Of a DNA stretch of 64,000 bases, positions 8,604 to 18,145 are shown in pieces. Position 1 is the first letter of the stretch, and each line of letters opens with the position of its first letter. The stretch spans positions 186,001 to 250,000 of the forward strand of contig NZ_JACHEM010000003.1 of the NCBI RefSeq assembly GCF_014207445.1, written 5' to 3'. The translations under genes were made by a program, and so were the position numbers. The notes under the pieces are model-generated. The model ran no database searches. It saw only the letters and a program-made list of their open reading frames with translations, and had not been told where the DNA came from. This DNA comes from Streptomyces candidus (GTDB lineage: Bacteria; Actinomycetota; Actinomycetes; Streptomycetales; Streptomycetaceae).

Positions 8604-9626
8604 ATGCTTATTGCACAGCGCCCGTCGCTGACCGAAGAGGTCGTCGACGAGTACCGCTCCCGGTTCGTCATCGAGCCGCTGGAGCCCGGCTTCGGTTACA
8701 CGCTCGGCAACTCGCTGCGCCGTACCCTCCTGTCGTCCATCCCGGGTGCCGCTGTCACCAGCATCCGGATCGACGGTGTCCTGCACGAGTTCACCACCGT
8801 GCCGGGCGTCAAGGAGGACGTCACCGACCTCATCCTCAACATCAAGCAGCTGGTCGTCTCCTCGGAGCACGACGAGCCGGTCGTGATGTACCTGCGCAAG
8901 CAGGGTCCCGGCCTGGTCACCGCTGCCGACATCGCGCCCCCGGCCGGTGTCGAGGTGCACAACCCGGACCTGGTCCTCGCCACGCTCAACGGCAAGGGCA
9001 AGCTGGAGATGGAGCTGACCGTCGAGCGCGGTCGCGGTTACGTCTCCGCCGTCCAGAACAAGCAGGTGGGCCAGGAGATCGGTCGTATTCCGGTCGACTC
9101 CATCTACTCCCCGGTGCTCAAGGTCACGTACAAGGTCGAGGCGACCCGTGTCGAGCAGCGCACCGACTTCGACAAGCTGATCGTCGACGTCGAGACCAAG
9201 CAGGCCATGCGCCCGCGTGACGCCATGGCGTCCGCAGGCAAGACCCTGGTCGAGCTGTTCGGTCTGGCGCGCGAGCTCAACATCGACGCCGAGGGCATCG
9301 ACATGGGTCCGTCCCCGACGGACGCCGCCCTGGCCGCCGATCTGGCGCTGCCGATCGAGGAGCTGGAGCTCACCGTTCGGTCGTACAACTGCCTCAAGCG
9401 CGAGGGCATCCACTCGGTGGGCGAGCTCGTGGCCCGCTCCGAGGCGGACCTGCTCGACATTCGCAACTTCGGTGCGAAGTCGATCGACGAGGTCAAGATG
9501 AAGCTCAACGGCATGGGCCTGGCCCTCAAGGACAGCCCTCCCGGGTTCGACCCGACCGCCGCCGCCGACGCCTTCGGCGCCGACGACGACGCGGATGCCG
9601 GTTTCGTGGAGACCGAGCAGTACTAG
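8604..9626 (+). CDS. rpoA: DNA-directed RNA polymerase alpha subunit
   Basis: A 340-residue protein with the N-terminal dimerisation/assembly domain ([20 protein letters not shown] near residues 28-47) and a C-terminal DNA- and activator-binding domain ([20 protein letters not shown]). The tail is acidic ([16 protein letters not shown]). ATG 8604 gives the family N-terminus [13 protein letters not shown] and has AAAGGAAC upstream; longer in-frame starts were rejected. Confidence 0.98.
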   Translation: MLIAQRPSLTEEVVDEYRSRFVIEPLEPGFGYTLGNSLRRTLLSSIPGAAVTSIRIDGVLHEFTTVPGVKEDVTDLILNIKQLVVSSEHDEPVVMYLRKQGPGLVTAADIAPPAGVEVHNPDLVLATLNGKGKLEMELTVERGRGYVSAVQNKQVGQEIGRIPVDSIYSPVLKVTYKVEATRVEQRTDFDKLIVDVETKQAMRPRDAMASAGKTLVELFGLARELNIDAEGIDMGPSPTDAALAADLALPIEELELTVRSYNCLKREGIHSVGELVARSEADLLDIRNFGAKSIDEVKMKLNGMGLALKDSPPGFDPTAAADAFGADDDADAGFVETEQY

Positions 9627-9723
9627 TCCTCAGGGACTGCTGAAATCTTCCGGCGGGCACTAGCCCGTCGGTAACTGACACCGGTACCTGATACGGCCGG
9701 TGCAGATCACAAGGAGAAACACC

Positions 9724-10212
9724 ATGCCGCGTCCCGCAAAGGGTGCCCGTCTGGGCGGCAGCGCCGCGCACGAGAAGCTGCTCCTCGCCAACCTGGCGAA
9801 GTCGCTCTTCGAGCACGGCCGCATCACGACGACGGAGGCCAAGGCCCGCCGCCTGCGCCCCGTCGCCGAGCGTCTCGTCACCAAGGCGAAGAAGGGCGAC
9901 ATCCACAACCGTCGCCTGGTCCTTCAGACGATCACGGACAAGAGCGTCGTCCACACGCTCTTCACCGAGATCGCGCCGCGCTACGAGAACCGCCCCGGTG
10001 GTTACACCCGCATCACGAAGATCGGCAACCGTCGTGGCGACAACGCCCCGATGGCGGTCATCGAGCTGGTCGAGGCCCTGACCGTGCAGCAGAACGCTGT
10101 CGGCGAGGCCGAGGCTGCGACGAAGCGCGCGGTCAAGGAAGACGACGCCAAGAAGGCCGACCAGGCCGAGGGCGTCGAGGACACGAAGCCCGAGGGCGAC
10201 GAGTCCAAGTAG
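9724..10212 (+). CDS. rplQ: 50S ribosomal protein L17
   Basis: A 162-residue protein starting [20 protein letters not shown], the L17 core, followed by a charged Lys/Glu/Asp/Ala-rich C-terminal extension of about 40 residues that is common in actinobacteria. ATG 9724 follows AAGGAGAAACACC. It is the last gene of the alpha operon; a strong hairpin follows 17 bases later. Confidence 0.97.
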   Translation: MPRPAKGARLGGSAAHEKLLLANLAKSLFEHGRITTTEAKARRLRPVAERLVTKAKKGDIHNRRLVLQTITDKSVVHTLFTEIAPRYENRPGGYTRITKIGNRRGDNAPMAVIELVEALTVQQNAVGEAEAATKRAVKEDDAKKADQAEGVEDTKPEGDESK

Positions 10213-10229
10213 CACCGAGCAGTACGTGG

Positions 10230-10266
10230 ACGGGCCCGTCCCCAGTTTTTCTGGGGGCGGGCCCGT
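10230..10266 (+). terminator. Terminator after rplQ
   Basis: A 16-bp stem (10230-10245 with 10251-10266) with one G-U pair and a TTTTT loop. It lies directly after the last gene of the alpha operon and is the strongest terminator candidate in the first 10 kb. Confidence 0.85.
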
Positions 10267-10326
10267 TCCGCGTTGCGGGTCTTCGGGTCGGTGGGTCCTC
10301 AGTGGGCGTGAGTGTGGAGGTTGGCT

Positions 10327-11190
10327 GTGGCTGACGAGGTGGCGGACGGGTTCGTACGGGTGCGGCTGGACCTCTCGTACGACGGCAGGGAGTTCTCCGG
10401 GTGGGCGAAGCAGCCCAGCGGGCGGCGGACCGTGCAGGGGGAGATCGAGGCGGCGCTGCGGACGGTGACGCGGTCGGAACGGAACTTCGACCTGACGGTG
10501 GCCGGGCGGACCGACGCGGGGGTGCACGCGCGCGGCCAGGTCGCGCACGTGGACCTGCCGGTGGACGTCTGGCAGGAGCACCGGGAGAAGCTGCTGCGAC
10601 GGCTGGCGGGACGGCTGGCGCACGACGTGCGGGTGTGGCGGGTGGCGGAGGCGCCGGCCGGTTTCAACGCCAGGTTCTCGGCGATCTGGCGGCGCTACCG
10701 GTACCGGGTCTCGGACCACCCGGGGGGTGTGGATCCGCTGATCCGCAGCCACGTGCTGTGGCACGACTGGGCGTTGGACGTCGACGCGATGAACGCGGCG
10801 TCGGCGGGGCTGCTCGGGGAGCACGACTTCGCGGCGTACTGCAAGAAGCGGGAGGGAGCGACGACGATCCGTACCCTCCAGGAGCTGTGGTGGGAGCGGG
10901 GGGCGGACGGCGTCGTCACCGGGACGGTGCGGGCCGACGCGTTCTGCCACAACATGGTCCGGTCGCTGGTGGGCGCGCTGCTGTACGTGGGGGACGGGCA
11001 CCGCGGGGTGGAGTGGCCGGCGAAGGTCCTTGCCGCCGGGGTACGGGACTCGTCGGTGCACGTGGTGAAGGCGCACGGGCTGACGCTGGAGGAAGTGGCG
11101 TATCCGGCGGACGAGTTGCTGGCGGCGCGGGCCGTGGAGGCGCGGAACGTGCGGACGCTGCCGACGGGTGGCGGGGGCGGGTGCTGTTGA
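10327..11190 (+). CDS. truA: tRNA pseudouridine(38-40) synthase TruA
   Basis: A 287-residue enzyme that isomerises uridines 38-40 in the tRNA anticodon stem-loop. The catalytic Asp is D63 in the motif [12 protein letters not shown]. Other family stretches are [16 protein letters not shown] and [17 protein letters not shown] 10327 was chosen over GTG 10312 because GGAGG lies 6 bases ahead of it. truA directly after rplQ is conserved in many bacteria. Confidence 0.93.
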   Translation: MADEVADGFVRVRLDLSYDGREFSGWAKQPSGRRTVQGEIEAALRTVTRSERNFDLTVAGRTDAGVHARGQVAHVDLPVDVWQEHREKLLRRLAGRLAHDVRVWRVAEAPAGFNARFSAIWRRYRYRVSDHPGGVDPLIRSHVLWHDWALDVDAMNAASAGLLGEHDFAAYCKKREGATTIRTLQELWWERGADGVVTGTVRADAFCHNMVRSLVGALLYVGDGHRGVEWPAKVLAAGVRDSSVHVVKAHGLTLEEVAYPADELLAARAVEARNVRTLPTGGGGGCC

Positions 11191-11422
11191 GGGCGTGAGG
11201 GGTTGAGGGCCGGGGCTGGGTGGCTCCGGGCGGGTTCGGGCGGTGGGGTGTGCGGCGACTGTCCGGCGCCGGGGCCCTGAGTCCGGGGGCCGGGGCTCTG
11301 AGGGGCGGGGCTCGGGTTTGCTGGGTCGGGGGCATTGTCAGAGGGCTGTGCGATGGTGATTTCACGCATCGACTCGGGTGGCTCACGGGGGGCTTCCGAG
11401 CGGTGGGGCCTTGGGGGCTGTG

Positions 11423-12235
11423 ATGACGGGGGCACAGAAGCGCGGGGCGGTGGTGCTGTTCGTCGCGGTGCTGGCGCTGGTGGCCGGGGTGCTGCCACAG
11501 GTGTGGGAGGAGGGCGACGGGGGGCGCAGGACGGGGGCGGTCGGCGCGGTGCTCGGCATTCCCCGGGCGTCGAAGCCGCCCGCCGCGTCCGGGACTTCGG
11601 GCAGCTCGGGGACCGTCCCCTCCGGTGGCGTCGCCGCGAGCTCCGGGAAGGGTACGGGGGCTGCCGCGAGCGGGGGCGGCGGTGCGGGTGACAACGCGGG
11701 CGAACGGGACGACGAGCCGGACGCGGAGGAGCGGGCTCGGGCGTTCGCCGCGGTACGGGCCGGGGACTGCCTCGCCCTCTTCGACACGGGAAAGGGCTGG
11801 AACACCCGAATACCGCGGAAGGCCGCCTGTTCCGGAGACGCCGGGCTGACCCGGGTGAGCGCGGTACGGACCGGGTGGAGCGCCTGCCCGACGGGCGACG
11901 GACTGTCGTACGTCGTGAGCGTGAGCGACGCCGGAAAGCGGGTCCTGTGCCTGACCCGGCGGTACCGGGCCGGGTACTGCGTGCTGGCGGAGAAACGCGA
12001 GGGCGGCCAGGGCGGTGCACGGATGCGGCTGGGATCGATGACGGCGGTCGACTGCACGGTAAAACGGCCCGCGGCCCCCTACGACACGGTCCTGCACATC
12101 ACCGGGGTGTACGGCCCTTCGTCCGGGCGCGCGCCGGGGGACTGCGCGCGGGCGGCCAGGGACCGGACGTACTACTGGTCGTGGCAGGTCGACGGGGGAG
12201 ACACGCTGCTCTGCACGATGGTCTACCGGGGGTAG
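11423..12235 (+). CDS. Membrane-anchored secreted protein with Cys-rich domain, unknown function
   Basis: A 270-residue protein. It has one N-terminal membrane segment (AVVLFVAVLALVAGVLPQV), then a Ser/Gly/Ala-rich linker of about 70 residues, then an extracellular domain with eight Cys spaced as if in disulphides (GDCLALF, AACSGD, SACPTGD, VLCLTRR, GYCVLAE, VDCTVK, GDCARA, LLCTMVY). The pattern resembles the GDCL-type domains of actinobacterial secreted lipoproteins of the LppU kind, but I cannot assign it firmly. Convergent with the gene at 12295. ATG 11423 is the best start; an upstream in-frame ATG (11378) only adds residues ahead of the TM helix. Confidence 0.75.
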   Translation: MTGAQKRGAVVLFVAVLALVAGVLPQVWEEGDGGRRTGAVGAVLGIPRASKPPAASGTSGSSGTVPSGGVAASSGKGTGAAASGGGGAGDNAGERDDEPDAEERARAFAAVRAGDCLALFDTGKGWNTRIPRKAACSGDAGLTRVSAVRTGWSACPTGDGLSYVVSVSDAGKRVLCLTRRYRAGYCVLAEKREGGQGGARMRLGSMTAVDCTVKRPAAPYDTVLHITGVYGPSSGRAPGDCARAARDRTYYWSWQVDGGDTLLCTMVYRG

Positions 12236-12294
12236 CCCGCGGGGAGACTCGGGGCGCGGTGTGTCGGTCCCGGGGCGCGGCCGCAAGCCTTGGG

Positions 12295-13488
12295 TCAGCG
12301 GCGGGTGGCGGCCCAGAGGAGGGCACCGGTCGCCGCCAGGGCGGCGACGCTCGCGCCGCCGAGGCCGTACAGGAACGGGAACCAGACCAGGGCGAGCAGC
12401 CCGCAGTAGCCGGCGGCCAGAACCGACAGGACGATCTGGAGGCGGGCGGGGCCGCTGCGGTTGAGGCGTACGACGAGCGCGAGGAAGACGGCGGCCCAGA
12501 GGGCTGCGCGGGGCTGGTCGAAGGTGGCGATCCGGGCGAGGTCGCCGACCGCCTGATACCAGTCCTGGTGCAGCAGGTCCCCCTGCAAGGCGGCTATGTC
12601 ACGCAGCTCGGCCGAGCCACCGGCGGCGCGCTGGACCGGGGAGAGGTTGTTGACGAGGCTGCGGAAGTACTCGACGACAGCGAGCAGCGTGAAGCCGACG
12701 GAGTGCAGGAGACCGGTGGTCGGGCCGGTGGCGCGACGGCGGAGCGCGGCGTGCGCGTCGGCCGGTGTGGCCGCGTGGGACGGGCCGGGGGCGGGGAGTT
12801 CGTCCGGGTACTGGCGGTGCTGGTGGTAGCGGGGGGCGGGATGCGGTGGCTGGTGCTGCGGGTCTCCGGTGTGGGCTCCGGTGGGTGGCCGGGGGCCGTG
12901 GGAGCCGTGGCCCCTGCCGGGCTGGGGCAGGCCGGGCAGCTGAGCCGGTGGTGTGCGCAGGGTGGTGGTGGGCGGGTCCTGCGGGCGGCCGCCGGTGCGC
13001 AGGGTGGTGGTGGCGGGGTCCGGTGAGCGGCGGACCGGGAGCCCGGGACGTGGGGCCCGCGGAGGCAGGGGACGCGGGGCGGCGAGCCGCGGACCGCGCG
13101 GCCCTCGGGCGGCCTGGGTGCCCGGTGCTTCCTCCTCGGTACGGGGACTGCGCGGAGAGCTGGAGGGCGACCGGGACCGGATGGGGGCGGCACCGGGGGC
13201 AACCGGGGCGAGGGGAGCACTGAGGCGCAACTGGGGCCAGCCGGGCGTGGGACCGGCGGGCGGAGGGGCGTTGCGGGCGGGGCTGTTGCGGGTGGGGCCG
13301 TTCGGGGCGGGATCGCCGTTTGAGGGGGCGTGGGCTGCGCCCGGGTCGGCTTTGCCGGTGCCGGTGCCGGTGCCGGTGCCGGTGCCGGAGGTGGCTGGGG
13401 CTTGGCCTCGGGGGGAGGCTTCGGCACTCCCTGCGGCGGGCGCGGCGGGGGAGTCCGGTGCTTGGTGGTCGTCGTCGTCCGTATACAT
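12295..13488 (-). CDS. Pro/Ala/Gly-rich membrane protein with three C-terminal TM helices
   Basis: A 397-residue protein starting MYTDDDDHQAPDSPAA at ATG 13488. About 265 residues of Pro/Ala/Arg/Gly-rich, probably disordered sequence precede a folded part. This has a helix (LLHSVGFTLLAVVEYFRSLV), a soluble stretch (AELRDIAALQGDLLHQDWYQ) and three hydrophobic segments at the C-terminus (ALWAAVFLALVVRL, LQIVLSVLAAGYCGLLALVW, GGASVAALAATGALLW). The N-terminal part contains a (Gly-Thr) run from a hexanucleotide repeat. Function unknown; it follows the membrane protein at 13590 in the same direction, so the two may be cotranscribed. Confidence 0.7.
   Translation of the reverse strand: MYTDDDDHQAPDSPAAPAAGSAEASPRGQAPATSGTGTGTGTGTGKADPGAAHAPSNGDPAPNGPTRNSPARNAPPPAGPTPGWPQLRLSAPLAPVAPGAAPIRSRSPSSSPRSPRTEEEAPGTQAARGPRGPRLAAPRPLPPRAPRPGLPVRRSPDPATTTLRTGGRPQDPPTTTLRTPPAQLPGLPQPGRGHGSHGPRPPTGAHTGDPQHQPPHPAPRYHQHRQYPDELPAPGPSHAATPADAHAALRRRATGPTTGLLHSVGFTLLAVVEYFRSLVNNLSPVQRAAGGSAELRDIAALQGDLLHQDWYQAVGDLARIATFDQPRAALWAAVFLALVVRLNRSGPARLQIVLSVLAAGYCGLLALVWFPFLYGLGGASVAALAATGALLWAATRR
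13354..13388 (+). repeat. Hexanucleotide tandem repeat (GCCGGT, nearly 6 units)
   Basis: Five perfect GCCGGT units followed by GCCGG, lying inside the minus-strand gene 12295-13488 where it encodes alternating Gly-Thr. Because the unit is 6 bases, copy-number change would keep the frame. Confidence 0.9.
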
Positions 13489-13589
13489 GTGTGGCAGCCC
13501 CCGACCGTGGGCGGGCCCGTGCGCCGCCCCGGCGTCAGGGTAGTCAGGGGGCGGGTGGGCCGCCAGAGGGGTGGAGGCGCGGGGCCGGG

Positions 13590-14840
13590 TCAGCCGTTGA
13601 CGGTGCCGGAGGCCGCGGCGGCGGAGGCCTGGGCGCGGCCTCGTTCGTGGATGCGGAGGAAGGTGTACTTGGCCGCGTCGTCGCCCAGGGCGTAGACGGA
13701 CTTGTCCGCGGTGGTGACGTCCGTCTTGTTGTCGGTGAAGCCACCGACGGTGAAGTAGGCGTAACGCCCGTAGGAGTTGGCGGTCTTGCGGCAGATCGTG
13801 CCGTTGCGGCAGAAGGTGGGGACGCCGGAGCCGGGGAGGGAGGCGATGCCGTCCTTCACCTGCTCCTTGGCCTTGAGCGCCTGGGCTTCCGTGCCGAAGA
13901 CGGCCACGCCGACCGTCACCGCGGTGTTGTTCTTGATGAACGTCGCCCGGATGACCTGGCCGCAGCCGTTGCGGGTGAGGATGCCGCCGAGTGCGCCCTG
14001 GGTGGTGGCGGCGCATTCGTTGGTCTGGTGCGTGGCGCCCTTGGTGTACGTGCGGCCCTCCAGCGCGAGGGTCCTGCCCGGGAAGAGTGTGGCTGCGCTC
14101 AGCGGGGCCCTGTCCTTCTGGGCGTGGGAAATGAACTCCTTCGGGTCCGGCGGGGGCGGCGGGGCCACCGGGGAGAAGGACGGAGTGGGGGCGTTGCCCT
14201 CGGCGGGAAGGGACTCGGCCGAGGGGAGAGCGGCGTTCTTGCCGTCGGAGGGACTGCCGGACGAGACGACCGCCGTGGCGACGAGTGCGCCGACGGCGAG
14301 AGTGGCCAGCACGCCACCGCCGACGTAGAGAAGTCGCTTGCGGCGGGACCGGGTCGCCGCGGCGTCGGCGAGGGCGGACCAGTCGGGGGTGGGGCCGGTC
14401 GGACCGGTGCTCCCGTTCGGCCCGGTGCCGGCGGTGCTGCCGGAGCTGCCGATGGGACCGGCGGACGAGGGGGGCAGGGGAGGGAGGGGGAACCGACCGG
14501 GGGCGGATGCGGGCGCGGGTCCCTGCGCCGGAATTGGTGCGGATGCGGGTGTGGGTGCGGTGACAGGGGTGGGCTGGACGAGCTGCACCGGGGGCATGTC
14601 CGCGACGGGTCGCCGGGCGGGCTGGCCGTACTGCCCGTTCCCGGGGCTGCGCCCGTCCTGTCCCGGCGTGTGGCTCCGGCCGGCCTGCCCCGGCCACGGG
14701 TTCCCGTCGTCCCGGCCCGGTGGGGTGGACCGCGGGTCCGGATGCCGGGCGGTGTCGTCACCCTCCTGGTGCGGTGGGGTGTTGCCGTGCGGGGGCTGTC
14801 CCGCGGGGCCGCCGGAGGGCCCCCCATGCCCGAAGCTCAT
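13590..14840 (-). CDS. One-TM membrane protein with Cys-rich extracytoplasmic domain
   Basis: A 416-residue protein. Residues up to about 185 are Pro/Gly/Ser-rich and cytoplasmic. A basic patch (RSRRKRLLYV) leads into a TM helix (GGGVLATLAVGALVATAVVSS), followed by an extracytoplasmic domain with four Cys (NECAAT, NGCGQV, FCRNG, ICRKT). ATG 14840 was preferred over ATG 14849 because a TAGGAT -10 element ends at 14848, which would put the transcription start at about the ATG (leaderless mRNA). The layout resembles actinobacterial anchored sensor or adaptor proteins; no enzymatic motif is visible. Divergent from the ABC-F gene. Confidence 0.75.
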   Translation of the reverse strand: MSFGHGGPSGGPAGQPPHGNTPPHQEGDDTARHPDPRSTPPGRDDGNPWPGQAGRSHTPGQDGRSPGNGQYGQPARRPVADMPPVQLVQPTPVTAPTPASAPIPAQGPAPASAPGRFPLPPLPPSSAGPIGSSGSTAGTGPNGSTGPTGPTPDWSALADAAATRSRRKRLLYVGGGVLATLAVGALVATAVVSSGSPSDGKNAALPSAESLPAEGNAPTPSFSPVAPPPPPDPKEFISHAQKDRAPLSAATLFPGRTLALEGRTYTKGATHQTNECAATTQGALGGILTRNGCGQVIRATFIKNNTAVTVGVAVFGTEAQALKAKEQVKDGIASLPGSGVPTFCRNGTICRKTANSYGRYAYFTVGGFTDNKTDVTTADKSVYALGDDAAKYTFLRIHERGRAQASAAAASGTVNG

Positions 14841-14978
14841 GCCGCGCATCCTAACGAGGCGGATCGGTGCGGTGTACGGGCTGTCGGGGCCCGTTGGGGC
14901 GGGCGGGACGGGTGCGGTGCCGGGCCGGCGTCGTAATCCGGTTGGGGCGGGGAGCGCCGGGCGGCGAGAATGCACGGC

Positions 14979-16598
14979 ATGGGACATCTTGAGGTCGGCC
15001 ACGTCGAGTACTACCTGCCGGACGGGCGGGTGCTGCTCGGTGACGTCTCGTTCCGGGTGGGGGAAGGGGCCGTCGTTGCCCTCGTCGGGCCCAACGGGGC
15101 GGGCAAGACGACGCTGCTGAAGATCATCGCGGGGGAGCTGCAGGCGCACGGCGGGTCGGTGACCGTGAGCGGCGGGCTCGGTGTGATGGGGCAGTTCGTG
15201 GGGTCCGTACGCGACGAGCGGACCGTACGCGACCTGCTGGTCTCGGTGGCTCAGCCGAGGATCCGTACCGCTGCCGCCGCCGTCGACAAGGCTGAGACGG
15301 CCATCCTGGAGCGGGACGACGAGGCCGCGCAGATGGAGTACGCGCAGGCGCTGAGCGACTGGGCGGAGGTGCAGGGGTACGAGGCGGAGACCGTCTGGGA
15401 CATGTGCACCATGGCCGCGCTCGGGGTGCCGTACGAGAAGGCGCAGTGGCGTGAGGTGCGCACGCTCAGTGGCGGTGAGCAGAAGCGGCTGGTGCTGGAG
15501 GCGCTGCTGCGGGGGCCGGACGAGGTGCTGCTGCTCGACGAACCGGACAACTACCTGGACGTGCCGGGCAAGCGGTGGCTGGAGGGGAAGCTGAAGGAGA
15601 CGCGCAAGACGGTTCTCTTCGTCAGCCACGACCGGGAGCTGCTGTCGCGGGCCGCGGAGAAGATCGCGAGTGTGGAGCCGGGGCCGGCGGGGTCGGAGGT
15701 GTGGATCCACGGTGGTGGGTTCGACACGTACCACGAGGCCCGCAAGGAACGGTTCGCGCGCTTCGAGGAGTTGCGGCGGCGCTGGGACGAGAAGCACGCG
15801 CAGCTGAAGAAGCTGGTGCTGAACCTGCGGCAGGCGGCCTCCATCAGCCACGAGCTGGCGTCCCGGTACCACGCGGCGCAGACCAGGCTGCGGAAGTTCG
15901 AGGAGGCCGGCCCGCCGCCCGAGCCGCCGCGCGAGCAGGACATCACGATGCGGCTGCGGGGCGGCCGGACCGGGGTGCGGGCCGTGACGTGCGAGGGCCT
16001 GGAGCTGGCCGGGCTGATGAAGCCGTTCGACCTGGAGGTCTTCTACGGGGAGCGGGTCGCCGTACTCGGGTCGAACGGGTCGGGGAAGTCGCACTTCCTG
16101 CGGCTGCTGGCCGGGGAGGAGGTCGCGCACACGGGCACCTGGAAGCTGGGGGCGCGGGTGGTGGCCGGGCACTTCGCCCAGACGCACGCGCATCCGGAGC
16201 TGATGGGACGGACTCTGGTCGACATCCTGTGGGCGGAGCACTCCAAGGACCGGGGCGGCGCGATGTCCGTGCTGCGCCGGTACGAGCTGGAGGGGCAGGG
16301 CGACCAGAACTTCGACCGGCTGTCGGGCGGGCAGCAGGCCCGGTTCCAGATCCTGCTGCTCGAACTGCGGGGGACCACCGCGCTGCTGCTCGACGAGCCG
16401 ACGGACAACCTGGACCTGGAGTCGGCCGAGGCGCTTCAGGAGGGGCTGGAGGCGTACGAGGGGACGGTGCTGGCCGTCACGCACGACCGGTGGTTCGCGA
16501 AGTCCTTCGACCGCTACCTGGTCTTCGGTTCGGACGGGGTCGTACGGGAGACGGCCGAGCCGGTGTGGGACGAGCGCAGGGTGGAGCGGGCGCGGTAG
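14979..16598 (+). CDS. ABC-F family ATPase
   Basis: A 539-residue soluble protein with two ABC domains and no TM helix. Domain 1 has GPNGAGKTTLLK, signature LSGGEQKRLVLEALL and Walker B VLLLDEPDNYLD; domain 2 has GSNGSGKSHFLRLL, LSGGQQARFQILLLEL and ALLLDEPTDNLDLES. The linker between them is charged and helical. ABC-F proteins act on the ribosome (translation factors, antibiotic resistance) rather than in transport. The genomic neighbourhood is housekeeping, so a general translation role is more likely than resistance; this is inference. An in-frame ATG at 14970 is an alternative start. Confidence 0.88.
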   Translation: MGHLEVGHVEYYLPDGRVLLGDVSFRVGEGAVVALVGPNGAGKTTLLKIIAGELQAHGGSVTVSGGLGVMGQFVGSVRDERTVRDLLVSVAQPRIRTAAAAVDKAETAILERDDEAAQMEYAQALSDWAEVQGYEAETVWDMCTMAALGVPYEKAQWREVRTLSGGEQKRLVLEALLRGPDEVLLLDEPDNYLDVPGKRWLEGKLKETRKTVLFVSHDRELLSRAAEKIASVEPGPAGSEVWIHGGGFDTYHEARKERFARFEELRRRWDEKHAQLKKLVLNLRQAASISHELASRYHAAQTRLRKFEEAGPPPEPPREQDITMRLRGGRTGVRAVTCEGLELAGLMKPFDLEVFYGERVAVLGSNGSGKSHFLRLLAGEEVAHTGTWKLGARVVAGHFAQTHAHPELMGRTLVDILWAEHSKDRGGAMSVLRRYELEGQGDQNFDRLSGGQQARFQILLLELRGTTALLLDEPTDNLDLESAEALQEGLEAYEGTVLAVTHDRWFAKSFDRYLVFGSDGVVRETAEPVWDERRVERAR

Positions 16599-16778
16599 GG
16601 GCCGGCGTCCGGGGCCCGCCGGGGCTTGCAGGTGCGCGGGACCGGTGCTGGGGCGGGCCCGGGTGGGGGATCGGTTCCGGGGGCCGGCCGCCCTCCTTGC
16701 CCGCCCGTTCCGCCCCGCTGGGGGCGCGGCCCCGTCGCCCGGGGGAGCCAGCAGGGGGCCGACGAGGGGCAGCGCGTT

Positions 16779-16808
16779 TTGACCCGTCCGGGGGGACGCG
16801 GGTAGTCT
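16779..16808 (+). promoter_or_regulatory. Vegetative-type promoter for rplM-rpsI
   Basis: TTGACC (16779-16784) and TAGTCT (16803-16808) with an 18-base spacer, a good match to the principal sigma factor consensus of Streptomyces. It lies 178 bases before rplM. Otherwise the 388-base gap 16599-16986 shows no gene. Confidence 0.7.
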
Positions 16809-16986
16809 CGGCTGTTGTTATGCGTATCGGCATCGGCGTACTCACGCGATCGGCCCTTACGTAGGTTCCCTGGAGCAGTTACCAGTGGCTCGCATACGGG
16901 CATCGTCCCCGGCATTGCGGGCCCCAGCTGCATGATCGCTTCAGGTGTGTCTGGATCCCATCCACTGAAGAAGCGAAGGCTACGAA

Positions 16987-17430
16987 GTGCGTACGTACAG
17001 CCCCAAGCCCGGCGATGTCACTCGCCAGTGGCACATCATCGACGCTCAGGACATCGTCCTGGGCCGTCTGGCGACCACGGCAGCGAACCTCCTGCGAGGC
17101 AAGCACAAGCCGACCTATGCCCCGCACATGGACATGGGTGACTTCGTCATCATCATCAACGCCGAGAAGATCCACCTCTCCGGCAACAAGAAGACCCAGA
17201 AGATGGCGTACCGCCACTCCGGTTTCCCGGGCGGTCTGCGTTCGATGCGCTACGACGAGCTCATGGAGAAGAGCCCGGAGAAGGCCGTCGAGAAGGCCAT
17301 CAAGGGCATGATCCCCAAGAACACCCTGGGCCGTCAGATGCTCTCGAAGCTGAAGATCTACGCGGGCGACCAGCACCCGCACGCTGCCCAGCAGCCTGTT
17401 CCGTTCGAGATCACCCAGGTCGCGCAGTAG
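16987..17430 (+). CDS. rplM: 50S ribosomal protein L13
   Basis: A 147-residue protein with the L13 core [20 protein letters not shown] and [21 protein letters not shown]13 is an early assembly protein of the large subunit. The start is GTG 16987 after GAAGGCTAC. It is cotranscribed with rpsI 44 bases downstream, the universal rplM-rpsI pair. Confidence 0.97.
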   Translation: MRTYSPKPGDVTRQWHIIDAQDIVLGRLATTAANLLRGKHKPTYAPHMDMGDFVIIINAEKIHLSGNKKTQKMAYRHSGFPGGLRSMRYDELMEKSPEKAVEKAIKGMIPKNTLGRQMLSKLKIYAGDQHPHAAQQPVPFEITQVAQ

Positions 17431-17474
17431 TTCCGGCCACCCCCTAAGACGTACAGAAAGATCTGAGGAGAATC

Positions 17475-18002
17475 GTGGCCGAGACCACTGTTGAGAACCC
17501 CGTCGAGGGCACCGAGGGCGAAGAGACCTTCGCTGAGGTGACCACCTTCGAGTCGGAGGTTCCCGTCGAGGGCGAGTACACCAGCGAGTCGCTCGCCGGC
17601 CGCTTCGGCGACCCGCAGCCCGCCGCCGGCCTTGGCCGTCGCAAGAACGCCATCGCCCGTGTCCGGATCGTTCCGGGCTCCGGCAAGTGGAAGATCAACG
17701 GGCGTACGCTCGAGGACTACTTCCCGAACAAGGTCCACCAGCAGGAAGTCAACGAGCCCTTCAAGGTGCTCGAACTGGACGACCGCTACGACGTCATCGC
17801 CCGTATCTCGGGTGGCGGCGTGTCCGGTCAGGCCGGTGCGCTCCGTCTCGGTGTCGCCCGCGCGCTGAACGAGGCCGACGTCGACAACAACCGCGCCACG
17901 CTGAAGAAGGCCGGCTTCCTCTCCCGCGACGACCGTGCGGTCGAGCGCAAGAAGGCCGGTCTCAAGAAGGCCCGCAAGGCGCCGCAGTACAGCAAGCGTT
18001 AA
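17475..18002 (+). CDS. rpsI: 30S ribosomal protein S9
   Basis: A 175-residue S9 with an actinobacterial acidic N-terminal extension of about 50 residues ([19 protein letters not shown]) before the conserved core [20 protein letters not shown]. It ends [12 protein letters not shown], the tail that reaches the P-site tRNA. The start is GTG 17475 after TGAGGAGAATC. Confidence 0.97.
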   Translation: MAETTVENPVEGTEGEETFAEVTTFESEVPVEGEYTSESLAGRFGDPQPAAGLGRRKNAIARVRIVPGSGKWKINGRTLEDYFPNKVHQQEVNEPFKVLELDDRYDVIARISGGGVSGQAGALRLGVARALNEADVDNNRATLKKAGFLSRDDRAVERKKAGLKKARKAPQYSKR

Positions 18003-18031
18003 TCACGAGCTTGCTCGGCAGCATCACCGTT

Positions 18032-18064
18032 CGCCCCGGTGGCACTCTTCGTGCCGCCGGGGCG
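18032..18064 (+). terminator. Terminator after rpsI
   Basis: A 14-bp stem (18032-18045 with 18051-18064) with one G-U pair and a 5-base loop, followed by TTCGTTTAATT, a genuine T-rich tail. It closes the rplM-rpsI transcript. Confidence 0.85.
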
Positions 18065-18145
18065 TTCGTTTAATTCAACCGTGGGCGTACAACGGGCAGA
18101 AGACGCTCAGGGGTTTGCGTTTTCGGAGTATTTCGGAGGACAGCT

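Noticed and set aside
14841..16484. Upstream extension of the membrane protein gene 13590-14840 into the ABC-F gene
   Set aside because: The frame stays open only by composition; ATG 14840 with a -10 element just upstream is the natural start, and the extension is antisense to the ABC-F gene.
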